Assembly (NCBI RefSeq): GCF_913773735.1
Contig: NZ_CAJYEB010000046.1
Location: 1-64,000 of the forward strand
DNA: 64,000 nucleotides
Direction of reading: 5' to 3'
Origin: an uncultured Massilia sp.
Lineage (GTDB): Bacteria; Pseudomonadota; Gammaproteobacteria; Burkholderiales; Burkholderiaceae_D
Part shown: positions 1 through 8,066 of the stretch, one piece after another
Layout of the letters: each line of letters begins with the position of its first letter
Numbering within the stretch: the first letter of the stretch is position 1
Notes under the pieces: generated by a model
Seen by the model: only the letters and a program-made list of their open reading frames with translations
What the model was told of the DNA's origin: nothing
The model's database searches: none
Made by a program: the position numbers and the translations under genes

Positions 1-41
1 GGTTCGTAGCCAAGTACTCTATCCAGCTGAGCTACAGCCGC
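1..41 (-). tRNA. tRNA-Arg(ACG), partial (3' part outside window)
   Basis: The 41 bases match the 5' part of the two complete tRNA-Arg copies that follow: acceptor strand, D arm and the anticodon region. The rest lies beyond the window edge. It reads toward the window start. Confidence 0.93.
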
Positions 42-53
42 CCCGAGGCACGG

Positions 54-82
54 ATTATAGCAGCCATTCCCGGAATGGCAAA
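54..82 (-). promoter_or_regulatory. Sigma-70 promoter of the first tRNA-Arg copy
   Basis: On the minus strand a perfect TATAAT (54-59) lies 12 bases before the tRNA 5' end, with TTTGCC (77-82) as the -35 box and a 17-bp spacer. The same arrangement recurs before the other two copies. Confidence 0.8.
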
Positions 83-125
83 GCGCGTCGGGTCGCAGTC
101 CGGTGGGCGCGCGGCCGGAAAAGAA

Positions 126-153
126 AAAGGCCAGATCCGCGGATCTGGCCTTT
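126..153 (-). terminator. Rho-independent terminator of the second tRNA-Arg copy
   Basis: Perfect 13-bp arms (126-138 and 141-153) around a GC centre. On the minus strand the stem is followed by a U-rich tract (from the A-run at 121-128). It sits 10 bases after the tRNA CCA end. Confidence 0.88.
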
Positions 154-162
154 CGAATGGGT

Positions 163-239
163 TGGTGCGGCTGGCAGGAATCGAACCCACGACCCCTTGG
201 TTCGTAGCCAAGTACTCTATCCAGCTGAGCTACAGCCGC
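163..239 (-). tRNA. tRNA-Arg(ACG)
   Basis: A 77-base tRNA with encoded CCA. The acceptor stem pairs GCGGCTG with CAGCCGC, and the anticodon loop CTACGAA lies between stem halves CTTGG and CCAAG, giving anticodon ACG (reads CGU and, after A-to-I editing, CGC/CGA). It has its own promoter upstream and terminator downstream. Confidence 0.97.
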
Positions 240-251
240 CCCGAGGCCGGT

Positions 252-280
252 ATTATAGCAGCGCCGGCGCGATCGGCAAA
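252..280 (-). promoter_or_regulatory. Sigma-70 promoter of the second tRNA-Arg copy
   Basis: On the minus strand: TTTGCC (275-280), a 17-bp spacer, TATAAT (252-257). Identical boxes and spacing to the first copy. Confidence 0.82.
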
Positions 281-339
281 GCCCGTTTCCGCGATGATCC
301 TGCCCGGCACGGGACGCACATGGCGCAGGGGCAAAAGAA

Positions 340-367
340 AAAGGCCAGATCCGGAGATCTGGCCTTT
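340..367 (-). terminator. Rho-independent terminator of the third tRNA-Arg copy
   Basis: Perfect 12-bp arms (340-351 and 356-367) with loop CGGA, followed on the minus strand by a U-rich run. The stem sequence is nearly the same as at 126-153, so gene and terminator were duplicated together. Confidence 0.88.
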
Positions 368-376
368 CGTATGCAT

Positions 377-453
377 TGGTGCGGCTGGCAGGAATCGAAC
401 CCACGACCCCTTGGTTCGTAGCCAAGTACTCTATCCAGCTGAGCTACAGCCGC
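377..453 (-). tRNA. tRNA-Arg(ACG)
   Basis: A 77-base tRNA identical over the mature part to the copy at 163-239, with anticodon ACG and encoded CCA. It is the promoter-proximal member of the tandem array. Confidence 0.97.
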
Positions 454-464
454 CCGATGCACGC

Positions 465-493
465 ATTATAGCAGCGGGATGCCGAATGATAAA
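465..493 (-). promoter_or_regulatory. Sigma-70 promoter of the third tRNA-Arg copy
   Basis: TATAAT (465-470) with a 17-bp spacer to TTTATC (488-493), read on the minus strand. The -35 box has diverged from TTTGCC of the other two copies. Confidence 0.75.
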
Positions 494-570
494 GTCTTAA
501 TTTCTTTCAACATTTTCGATCGTTCTGGTAGATTAGGGCGGGTCCTCCGCCGCGCCCGTAGACCGCCACC

Positions 571-3500
571 ATGATCCGTCCGCTCCCGCCCCGTGCCGTC
601 GCCCCCGCCGCGCTTGCGCTGCCTGGCGGGCCGCGTCGCCCGTCACGCCACCCGTTGCGCCGCCTGCTGTGCCGCACGCTGTGCCTCACGCTGTGCCACC
701 TGTCGAGCCTCGTGCTGGCGCTGGGCCTGTGCCTGCCGGCGGTGGCCGGCGCCCCGCGCGGCCTGCGTTTCGAACACATCGGCCTCGAGGAAGGCCTGTC
801 GCAGGAATCGGTGCTCACCATCCTGCAGGACCGCGAGGGCTTCATGTGGTTCGGCACCCAGTCCGGCCTGAACCGTTTCGACGGCTACCGCAACCGCATC
901 TTCCGCAACGATCCCAACGATCCGGACAGCCTGGTCGACAACTACGTCAAGGCGTCCTACGAGGACGCGCAGGGCCGGCTGTGGTTCGGCACGCGCGGCG
1001 GCCTGGTGCGCTTCGACGGCGGCGCCGAGCGCTTCACCCGCTATCCGCTGACCCGGCGCAGCGAGGGCACGGCGCGCAACGCCGCCGTCAACGCCATCGT
1101 CGGCGACGGCCGCGGCGGCCTGTGGATCGGCACTGGCGACGGCCTCGTTCACCTCGATCCGGACACCGGCCAGTTCCGCACGCTGCGCCACGACGCCGCC
1201 AATGCCGGCACCCTGCGCGACGACCGCGTCAACGCGCTGGCGCTGGATGCGCGCGGCGGCCTGTGGATCGGCACCGGCGCCGGCATCGACTACCTGCCGG
1301 CGAACGCCGCGCGCGTCGAGCACGTCGGCACCGGCGCGCGCGGGGACGGCAAGCGCGACAACGTCAACGCGCTGGCGCTCGACGCGCGCGACGTGCTGTG
1401 GATCGGCACCAGCGGCGGGCTGCTGGCCTGGCGCGTCGGCGACGGGCCGCCGCAGCGCGAGGTCGTCGGCGTGATGGACGGCCTGGGCGAGACACGCATC
1501 CGCAGCCTGTACCTCGACGCCGGCAACAACCTGTGGGTCGGCACCGAATTCGACGGCCTGAAATGGCGCGATCCGGCCAGCGGCCGCTTCGTCGGCTACG
1601 TCAACCAGCCGCTCGACCGGCACACGCTGTCCGACAACCAGGTCACCGCGATCTGGGTCGACCGCACCGGCACGCTGTGGGCCGGCACCAATTTCGGCGG
1701 CGTCAACCGGGCCGACCTGGCCAGCGGCGGCTTCGCGCGCTTCGTCAACCTGGCCGGGCAGAGCGCGGACAGCGGGGCGCGCAAGATGCGCGCGATCGCC
1801 GTCGGCGGCGACGGCGGCCTGTGGGTCGGCACCACAGGCGGCGGCGTGTTGCGCCTGGATGCGGCCGGCCGCCACGTCGAGACGATCCGCCACGATCCGC
1901 GCCGCCCGGGCAGCCTGCCGGACGACGTGGCCAGCGCGCTGGCGACCGCGCACGGGCGCCTGTGGGTCGGCTCGCCCAGCGGCCTGGCCTGGCGCCCCGA
2001 AGGCGGCGGTCCGTTCACCCGCGTCGCGCTGGGCCGCGACGCGGCGGCCAACTATGTCCAGGAACTCAAGCCGGGCCGCGACGGCGCGCTGTGGATTTCC
2101 ACGCGCGGCGGGCTGTTCATGCTGGAGGCGGACGGACGCACGCTGCACGGGTGGCGCCACGATCCCGCCGACGACCGCTCGCTGGGCGACAACTACCTCT
2201 ACGGCGTGCTGGAGGACCGCAGCGGCGCCATCTGGGTCGGCACCGAGAACGGCCTGGACCGGCTCGACCGCCGCACCGGCACGTTCTCCCACTTCCGCCA
2301 CGACCCGCGCGACCCGTCCACCCTGCGCCACAGCCGCATCTACGACCTGTACCAGTCGGCGCGCGGCGACATCTGGATCGGCACGGCCGGCGGCCTGCAC
2401 CGGATGGAGCGCGGCGCCGACGGGCGCATCGTGTTCCGCCTGTTCTCGGTGACGGCGGCGCGCGAGCAGGTGCCGATCGGCGCCATCCTCGACGACGCCC
2501 GGGGCGCCATCTGGGCCAGCACCATCGTCGGCATCACGCGCGTCGATCCGGACTCGGGCCGCTACAAGAACTACAGCGCCAAGGACGGGCTGGTCGACGG
2601 CGCCTACTTCGTCGGCGCGGCCGCGCGCGGCGCCGACGGCGAGCTGCATTTCGGGGGCGGCAACGGCATGACCTCGTTCCATCCCGACGATATCCGCGAC
2701 AATCCGTACGCGCCGATCGTCGTGATCACCGACTTCTGGGTGTTCAACCGCCCGCGCCCGCTGATCGGCGGCAGCGGCGACGCCCGGTCGGTCGAGCTGG
2801 GCCACCGCGACGCCGTGTTCACGCTGGAATTCGCCGCGCTGCACTACGCCGACCCGCAGGCCAACCGCTATGCCTACCGCCTGCTCGGCTTCGATCCCGC
2901 CTGGACCGACGCCGACGCGTCCAAGCGCTTCGCCACCTACACCAACCTCGACCCGGGCAGCTATGTGTTCGAGGTGCGCGCCGCCAACAAGGACGGCGTC
3001 TGGAGCGAGAAGCCGGCCCGCCTGCAGATCACGATCACGCCGCCGTACTGGATGACCTGGTGGTTCCGCCTGCTGGCGACCGTGCTGGTGCTGGGCAGCG
3101 CGGCGCTGGTGTACCGCGTGCGCGTGCGCGTGCTGGTGCAGCAGACCGCCCAGCTGGAGCGCCAGGTCGGCGCGCGCACCGCCGAGCTGGTGCTGCAGAA
3201 GGAGCGTGCCGAGCGGCGCAAGCAGGAAGCCGAGGCGCAGAAGGAGGCCGTGGAACAGGCGCGCCGCAACATCGCGCTGCTGTCCGAGATCGGACGCGAG
3301 CTGACGGCCAACCTGGACAGCGAGGCGATCATGGCCAACGTCTACGGCCAGGTGCGGCGCCTGATGGACACGCGGGTGTTCGCGATCGGCCTGGCGCGCG
3401 CCGGCGGCCGCCTCGAATATCCGTACGTGGTGGAGGACGGCAGCCGCGCCGACGGCGAGCGCGACTGGCCCGACGCCGTGCGGCGCCTGGGCGAGCATTG

Positions 3501-4572
3501 CCTGGCGACCGGCGAGGAGATCCTGATCGGCGACCTGCGCCGCGAAGCCGGCCTGTACGTCGACGCGGACCTGGACGCCGCCGGCCACGCGCCGCTTCCG
3601 GGCTCGCTGCTGTTCGTCCCGATCGCCGTGGGCACCAGCGTGCTGGGCGTGATCTCGGTCCAGAGCTGGCGCGAGGACGCCTACCAGAACGTGCAGCTCG
3701 ACATGCTCAGCACGCTGGCATCCTACGTCGGCGTCGCGCTCGACAATGCCGCCGCCTACCGCCAGCTGAAGGAAACCCAGGCCCAGCTGGCCGCGCACGA
3801 AAAGCTGGCCTCGCTCGGCTCGCTGGTGGCCGGCGTGGCGCACGAGCTGAACACCCCGATCGGCAACAGCCTGCTGATGGCCAGCACGCTGCAGGAAAAG
3901 ACCGACGACCTGGCCGCGCGCTTCGCGTCCAGCAACCTGAAGAAGTCGGACCTGGAAGCCTGGATCGCGGCGGCGCGCGAGGCGACGGGGCTGATCATGC
4001 GCAGCCTGCAGGCGGCGGCCGACCTGGTCAACAGCTTCAAGCAGGTCTCGGTCGACCAGGCCAGCACCCAGCGCCGCCGCTTCGGCCTGGGCCAGGCCTG
4101 CCAGGAAATCGCCGCGACGATGATGAACCAGGTGCGTCGCGCCGGCCACGTGCTGGAGCTGGAGGTGGGGCACGGCATCGAGATGGACAGCTTCCCGGGG
4201 CCGTTCGGCCAGGTGGTGATCAACTTCATCAACAACGCGCTGCTGCACGCCTTCGACGCGCCCGGCGGCCACATGGTGCTGAGCGCCGCGCCGCTCGACG
4301 GCGAGCGGGTGCGCATCGTGTTCCGCGACGACGGCCGCGGCATCGCCCCCGAGCACTTGGGGCGCATCTTCGACCCGTTCTTCACGACCCGCATGGGGCA
4401 GGGCGGCACGGGCCTCGGCCTGAACATCGCCTACACGATCGTGACGACGCTGCTCGGCGGGACGATCCGCGTCGAGAGCGAGCCGGGACGCGGCACCGCG
4501 TTCATCCTCGACCTGCCGCTGCGGCCGGCCGACGTGCCAGTGGTGGGCCAGGTGGAAACCGAATCCGCGTGA
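571..4572 (+). CDS. Two-component-regulator-propeller sensor histidine kinase with GAF domain
   Basis: A 1333-residue membrane sensor kinase. After a long signal sequence (to about residue 60) come repeated WFGT/WIGT-type blades of a ligand-binding beta-propeller (about 64-690), a Y_Y_Y-type immunoglobulin-like domain (about 750-815), one transmembrane segment (about 830-850), a coiled coil, a GAF domain (about 910-1060) and the kinase core. The phospho-accepting His is His1091 (VAHELNTP), followed by the N box (FINNALLHAF) and glycine boxes (DDGRG, GTGLGLN). No response regulator or output domain follows, so it is an orphan. Such periplasmic propellers often sense oligosaccharides in related hybrid systems, but the ligand here is unknown. 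No clear Shine-Dalgarno precedes the ATG, so the start is uncertain. Confidence 0.92.
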   Translation: MIRPLPPRAVAPAALALPGGPRRPSRHPLRRLLCRTLCLTLCHLSSLVLALGLCLPAVAGAPRGLRFEHIGLEEGLSQESVLTILQDREGFMWFGTQSGLNRFDGYRNRIFRNDPNDPDSLVDNYVKASYEDAQGRLWFGTRGGLVRFDGGAERFTRYPLTRRSEGTARNAAVNAIVGDGRGGLWIGTGDGLVHLDPDTGQFRTLRHDAANAGTLRDDRVNALALDARGGLWIGTGAGIDYLPANAARVEHVGTGARGDGKRDNVNALALDARDVLWIGTSGGLLAWRVGDGPPQREVVGVMDGLGETRIRSLYLDAGNNLWVGTEFDGLKWRDPASGRFVGYVNQPLDRHTLSDNQVTAIWVDRTGTLWAGTNFGGVNRADLASGGFARFVNLAGQSADSGARKMRAIAVGGDGGLWVGTTGGGVLRLDAAGRHVETIRHDPRRPGSLPDDVASALATAHGRLWVGSPSGLAWRPEGGGPFTRVALGRDAAANYVQELKPGRDGALWISTRGGLFMLEADGRTLHGWRHDPADDRSLGDNYLYGVLEDRSGAIWVGTENGLDRLDRRTGTFSHFRHDPRDPSTLRHSRIYDLYQSARGDIWIGTAGGLHRMERGADGRIVFRLFSVTAAREQVPIGAILDDARGAIWASTIVGITRVDPDSGRYKNYSAKDGLVDGAYFVGAAARGADGELHFGGGNGMTSFHPDDIRDNPYAPIVVITDFWVFNRPRPLIGGSGDARSVELGHRDAVFTLEFAALHYADPQANRYAYRLLGFDPAWTDADASKRFATYTNLDPGSYVFEVRAANKDGVWSEKPARLQITITPPYWMTWWFRLLATVLVLGSAALVYRVRVRVLVQQTAQLERQVGARTAELVLQKERAERRKQEAEAQKEAVEQARRNIALLSEIGRELTANLDSEAIMANVYGQVRRLMDTRVFAIGLARAGGRLEYPYVVEDGSRADGERDWPDAVRRLGEHCLATGEEILIGDLRREAGLYVDADLDAAGHAPLPGSLLFVPIAVGTSVLGVISVQSWREDAYQNVQLDMLSTLASYVGVALDNAAAYRQLKETQAQLAAHEKLASLGSLVAGVAHELNTPIGNSLLMASTLQEKTDDLAARFASSNLKKSDLEAWIAAAREATGLIMRSLQAAADLVNSFKQVSVDQASTQRRRFGLGQACQEIAATMMNQVRRAGHVLELEVGHGIEMDSFPGPFGQVVINFINNALLHAFDAPGGHMVLSAAPLDGERVRIVFRDDGRGIAPEHLGRIFDPFFTTRMGQGGTGLGLNIAYTIVTTLLGGTIRVESEPGRGTAFILDLPLRPADVPVVGQVETESA

Positions 4573-4627
4573 GCGCCCGCGTGGGTGCGCCAACGTCGGG
4601 ATACGCCGGGCGGCGTGACGGCGTCGG

Positions 4628-5575
4628 TTACGCGACGACGTTCTTCGGCGCTCCCGCCGCCCACGCCTCCAGGTTATCGACCAGCATGTCCGCCAGCGTC
4701 TGCATCGCCCCGCCGCTGGCCCAGGCCACGTGCGGCGTCAGCACGAAGTTCGGCAGCCGCAGGCGCAGCAGCGGGTTGTCCGGCGGCGGCGGTTCCTGGC
4801 TCAGGACGTCGAAGCCGGCGCCGGCGATCGTGCCGTCGCGCAGGGCGGCCGCCAGCGCCGCCTCGTCCACCAGGCCGCCGCGCGCCGTGTTGACCAGGAT
4901 GCTGCTGCGCTTCATCGTGGCCAGCTCGCGCGCGCCGATCATGTTGCGGGTCTGCGGCGTCAGCGGCACGTGCAGGCTGACGACGTCCGAAGTCGCCAGC
5001 AGCTCGTCCAGCGGCAGCGCCAGCACGTCCGGATCGGCGATGGGCGAGCGCGCGCTGGCGGCGACCTCCATGCCGAACGCGCGCCCGATCGCGGCCACCC
5101 GCTTGCCCAGCGCGCCGTAGCCGACGATGCCCAGGCGGCTGCCGGCCAGGTCGGCGATCGGGTGGTCGAGCAGGCAGAAGCGCGTCGAGCGCTCCCACCG
5201 GCCGGCCTCGACGTCGGCGGCGTAGGCGCGCAGGTTGCGGCGCACGGCCAGCATCAGCGCGAAGCAGTGCTCGGGCACCGACACCACCGAATAATCGCGG
5301 ATGTTGGCGACGACGATGCCGCGCGCGCGGCAGGCGGCGAGGTCGACGTTGTCGGTGCCGGTGGCCGCGACCGCGATCATGCGCAGGCGCGGCAGTTGCG
5401 CGATGTCGGCGGCCCCGATCTTCACCTTGTTGACGACGGCGATGGTGGCGTCGCGCAGGCGCGGCACGACCTCGTGCGGCGCGCTGGCCGGATGGTCGGT
5501 CCAGCGGTGGGCGAAGGCGGGGGTGCGGAGGGTGGCGAGCAGGCTGTCGCGGTCGAGGAAGACGATGTCGTGCAT
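4628..5575 (-). CDS. D-isomer-specific 2-hydroxyacid dehydrogenase
   Basis: A 315-residue cytosolic NAD(P)-dependent dehydrogenase, the normal length for glycerate/hydroxypyruvate-type members. The Rossmann motif is GYGALG near residue 150. Catalytic residues of the family are visible: Arg in NTARGG, Glu in LSQEPPP and His in LTPHVAW. The likely reaction is reduction of hydroxypyruvate or glyoxylate, but substrate cannot be read from sequence. It converges with the histidine kinase, 55 bases apart. Confidence 0.9.
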   Translation of the reverse strand: MHDIVFLDRDSLLATLRTPAFAHRWTDHPASAPHEVVPRLRDATIAVVNKVKIGAADIAQLPRLRMIAVAATGTDNVDLAACRARGIVVANIRDYSVVSVPEHCFALMLAVRRNLRAYAADVEAGRWERSTRFCLLDHPIADLAGSRLGIVGYGALGKRVAAIGRAFGMEVAASARSPIADPDVLALPLDELLATSDVVSLHVPLTPQTRNMIGARELATMKRSSILVNTARGGLVDEAALAAALRDGTIAGAGFDVLSQEPPPPDNPLLRLRLPNFVLTPHVAWASGGAMQTLADMLVDNLEAWAAGAPKNVVA

Positions 5576-5618
5576 GGCGGTTCCGGTGGGAGGCGGACCG
5601 TCATTGTAGAAGACGGGC

Positions 5619-5647
5619 GAAAAAAAGACAGGGCGAGCCCTGTCTTT
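5619..5647 (-). terminator. Rho-independent terminator downstream of the Lys/Ala-rich protein gene
   Basis: Perfect 11-bp arms (5624-5634 and 5637-5647) with a 2-base centre, followed on the minus strand by seven or more U. It lies about 40 bases after the stop codon at 5690. Confidence 0.88.
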
Positions 5648-5689
5648 CGAGGATGGCGGGGCGTGAGCCGCTCCGGCCGCGGCGCGGGA

Positions 5690-6043
5690 TCAGTGCGCGG
5701 CGGCGGTGTCGACTTTCTTGTCTGCGTGGTCGGCGGCCTTGTCGGCAGCTGCCTCCGCTTTGGCTTTTTCGGTCTTCTTGTGGGCCTTGGCCTTGTGCTT
5801 GGCCGCATCGGCCTTCGCCTCGGCGACGTCCGCCTTCGCTTCGGCGGCCTTCTTCTCGACTTTCGCATCGGCCTTGGCGGCAGCCTTGTCTTCCTTGGCC
5901 TGGGCCTTGGCGACATCCTTGTCGGCCTTGACTTCCGCCTTGGTGGCCGGCGTCGTCGTGGACGGCGTGGTGGCGGTCGACTGGGCGGCGAATGCCGAGG
6001 TGGCGAACAGGCCTGCGATCAGGGTAGCGACGATTTTGCTCAT
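5690..6043 (-). CDS. Secreted Lys/Ala-rich low-complexity protein
   Basis: 117 residues: a Sec signal peptide (cut after about AFA, residue 19), a Thr/Pro-rich linker, then about 80 residues made almost only of Ala, Lys, Asp and Glu in an AEAKAD-like pattern, predicted as a continuous charged helix. RBS AAGGAA lies just before the ATG and a strong terminator follows, so it is a stand-alone gene. No family recognised; an analogy to histone-like or cell-envelope alanine/lysine-rich proteins is only a guess. Confidence 0.8.
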   Translation of the reverse strand: MSKIVATLIAGLFATSAFAAQSTATTPSTTTPATKAEVKADKDVAKAQAKEDKAAAKADAKVEKKAAEAKADVAEAKADAAKHKAKAHKKTEKAKAEAAADKAADHADKKVDTAAAH

Positions 6044-6302
6044 GGCGAGGTTCCTTCAGGAGTCGTTGATCTAGTGGGGACAATCCCCGTGCTGCTGACC
6101 GGAAAACGCGGGCGCTACAGCGCCGGTTGACGTCCGCCGCCAGCCATTTACATCCGCTTACAACTGCGCGCGAAACCGCGCCGTTTGACAGGGACAGGCG
6201 CGCCGACGATACTCGTGCGGCATGCGCGCACCCGTCGCGCCGGCCTACGCCGCCAACGCGGCGACCCATGCCGACCATACCAACGATACCGGAGCGTCCC
6301 GC

Positions 6303-7961
6303 TTGAAGATCGCCTTCCGCCTTGCCGCCATCGCCCTCGCCGCCGCCGTGCCGTGCGCGCAGGCGGACGACGCCGTCCACATCGACCCGAAGCGCCTGTC
6401 GCAGGACGTCAAGGTACTGTCGTCCGACGCCTTCGAAGGCCGCGCGCCGGACAGCGCCGGCGAGAAGAAGACCGTCGCCTACCTGGTCGAGCAGTTCGCC
6501 AGGGCCGGCCTGCAGCCGGGCGGCGACGTCGTGGACGGCAAGCGCGGCTGGACCCAGGACGTGCCGCTGGGCCGCTTCGAGATCCAGGGCCCGGTCGCGG
6601 CGTTTATCGGCGGCGCCGGCGGCGGATTGACGCTGGCGCAGGGCGAGCAGGTCGCGTTCCGCGCCGCGATGACGGGCGCCAGGGCGGTCGACGTGAAGGA
6701 TGCGCCGCTGGTCTTCGTCGGCTACGGCGTCACCGCGCCGGAGCGCAAGTGGGACGACTTCAAGGGCGTCGACCTGAAGGGCAAGCTGGCCGTGGTGCTG
6801 ATCAACGATCCCGACTTCGAGACGGGAGCGGGCGACTTCGGCGGCAAGGCCATGACCTACTATGGCCGCTGGACCTACAAGTTCGAGGAAATGGCCCGCC
6901 GCGGCGCGCTCGGCACGATCATCGTGCACGAGACCGCGCCGGCATCCTATGGCTGGGCGACCGTCAAGAATTCCAACACCAACGTGATGTACGACGTGGT
7001 GCGCAAGCACCCGCTCGAGGCGCACGCGCCGGTGGAAGCCTGGATCCAGCGCGACGTCGCGCAGGACCTGTTCCGGCGCGCCGGCCTCGACTTCGACAAG
7101 CTCAAGCGGGAAGCGCAGGGCCGCGCGTTCCGGCCGGTCGAACTGCGGGGCGTCACGCTGTCGGCGCGCTACGCGGTGGACGCGCAGGTGATCACGTCGA
7201 AGAACGTGGTCGCGCTGCGTCCGGGCAGCAAGCACCCCGGCCAGTACGTCGTCTACAGCGGCCACTGGGACCACCTGGGCATCGGCCTGCCGGACGCGAA
7301 GGGCGACAGGATCTACAACGGCGCCGTCGACAACGGCACCGGCATCGCCGCGCTGCTGGAACTGGCGCGCGCCTACGGCAAGGCGCCGGCGCCGCAGCGC
7401 AGCGTCGTGTTCCTGGCCGTGACGGCGGAAGAAAAGGGCCTGCTGGGTTCCGAATACTACGCGACGAACCCCGTGTATCCGCTGGCGCAGACGGTCGGCG
7501 TGATCAATATGGACGCGCTCAGCCCCTACGGCCCGGCACGCGACTTCACCATTTCCGGCAGCGCGAAGCTGGACCTGCTGGACCGGCTGGTCGCCGGGGC
7601 GAAGCAGCGCGGTATCCGCTTTTCGCCGGACCCGAAACCGGAAGCCGGCCACTTCTTCCGCTCCGACCACTTCCCGTTCGCCAAGCGCGGCGTGCCGGCG
7701 ATCTCGTTCGGCTCCGGCGAGGACTGGGAGCAGGGCGGCGTCGCGGCCGGCAAGGCGGCCGAGGAACGCTACGTGACCGACAGCTACCACCAGCCGTCGG
7801 ACGAGTGGCGCGCCGACTGGCCGTTCACCGGCATGGCGCGCGACCTCGGCATGCTGTATGCGCTGGGCCGCGACCTGGCCGACGGCACCGCCTGGCCGAA
7901 CTGGGCGTCCGACTCGGAATTCCGCGCGGCGCGCGACCGCAGCGCGGCCGAGCGCAAGTAG
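6303..7961 (+). CDS. M28 family zinc peptidase with PA-type insert
   Basis: A 552-residue exported aminopeptidase-type enzyme. The TTG start at 6303 is preferred: GGAG is 8 bases upstream and translation then begins directly with a signal peptide (KIAFRLAAIALAAAVP, cut near AQA). A PA-like domain sits around residues 110-300. Zinc and catalytic residues of M28 are present in order: SGHWDHLG (His, Asp), DNGTG (Asp), TAEEKGLLG (Glu-Glu), INMDAL (Asp), and SYHQPSDE (His). It would release N-terminal residues from peptides in the periplasm or outside. It is divergent from the Lys/Ala-rich gene. Confidence 0.92.
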   Translation: MKIAFRLAAIALAAAVPCAQADDAVHIDPKRLSQDVKVLSSDAFEGRAPDSAGEKKTVAYLVEQFARAGLQPGGDVVDGKRGWTQDVPLGRFEIQGPVAAFIGGAGGGLTLAQGEQVAFRAAMTGARAVDVKDAPLVFVGYGVTAPERKWDDFKGVDLKGKLAVVLINDPDFETGAGDFGGKAMTYYGRWTYKFEEMARRGALGTIIVHETAPASYGWATVKNSNTNVMYDVVRKHPLEAHAPVEAWIQRDVAQDLFRRAGLDFDKLKREAQGRAFRPVELRGVTLSARYAVDAQVITSKNVVALRPGSKHPGQYVVYSGHWDHLGIGLPDAKGDRIYNGAVDNGTGIAALLELARAYGKAPAPQRSVVFLAVTAEEKGLLGSEYYATNPVYPLAQTVGVINMDALSPYGPARDFTISGSAKLDLLDRLVAGAKQRGIRFSPDPKPEAGHFFRSDHFPFAKRGVPAISFGSGEDWEQGGVAAGKAAEERYVTDSYHQPSDEWRADWPFTGMARDLGMLYALGRDLADGTAWPNWASDSEFRAARDRSAAERK

Positions 7962-8066
7962 GCCGGGCCGGCGGCGCCCGGCCATCGGCCTGGCGTTAGC
8001 TGGCGTACAGTCCCGTCCACGCCTTTTTGCCTACACTGGCCATCTCGTGGACGTAGAGGTGATGCC

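Noticed and set aside
75..500. Open frames across the tRNA array
   Set aside because: They translate the tRNA and terminator repeats; the repeated peptide reflects the tRNA duplication, not a gene.
643..4593. A 1316-residue open frame antisense to the histidine kinase, and a 1483-residue frame on the same strand
   Set aside because: Low-complexity Ala/Arg/Val/Gly translations with no domain motifs; shadows of GC-rich codon use in the real gene.
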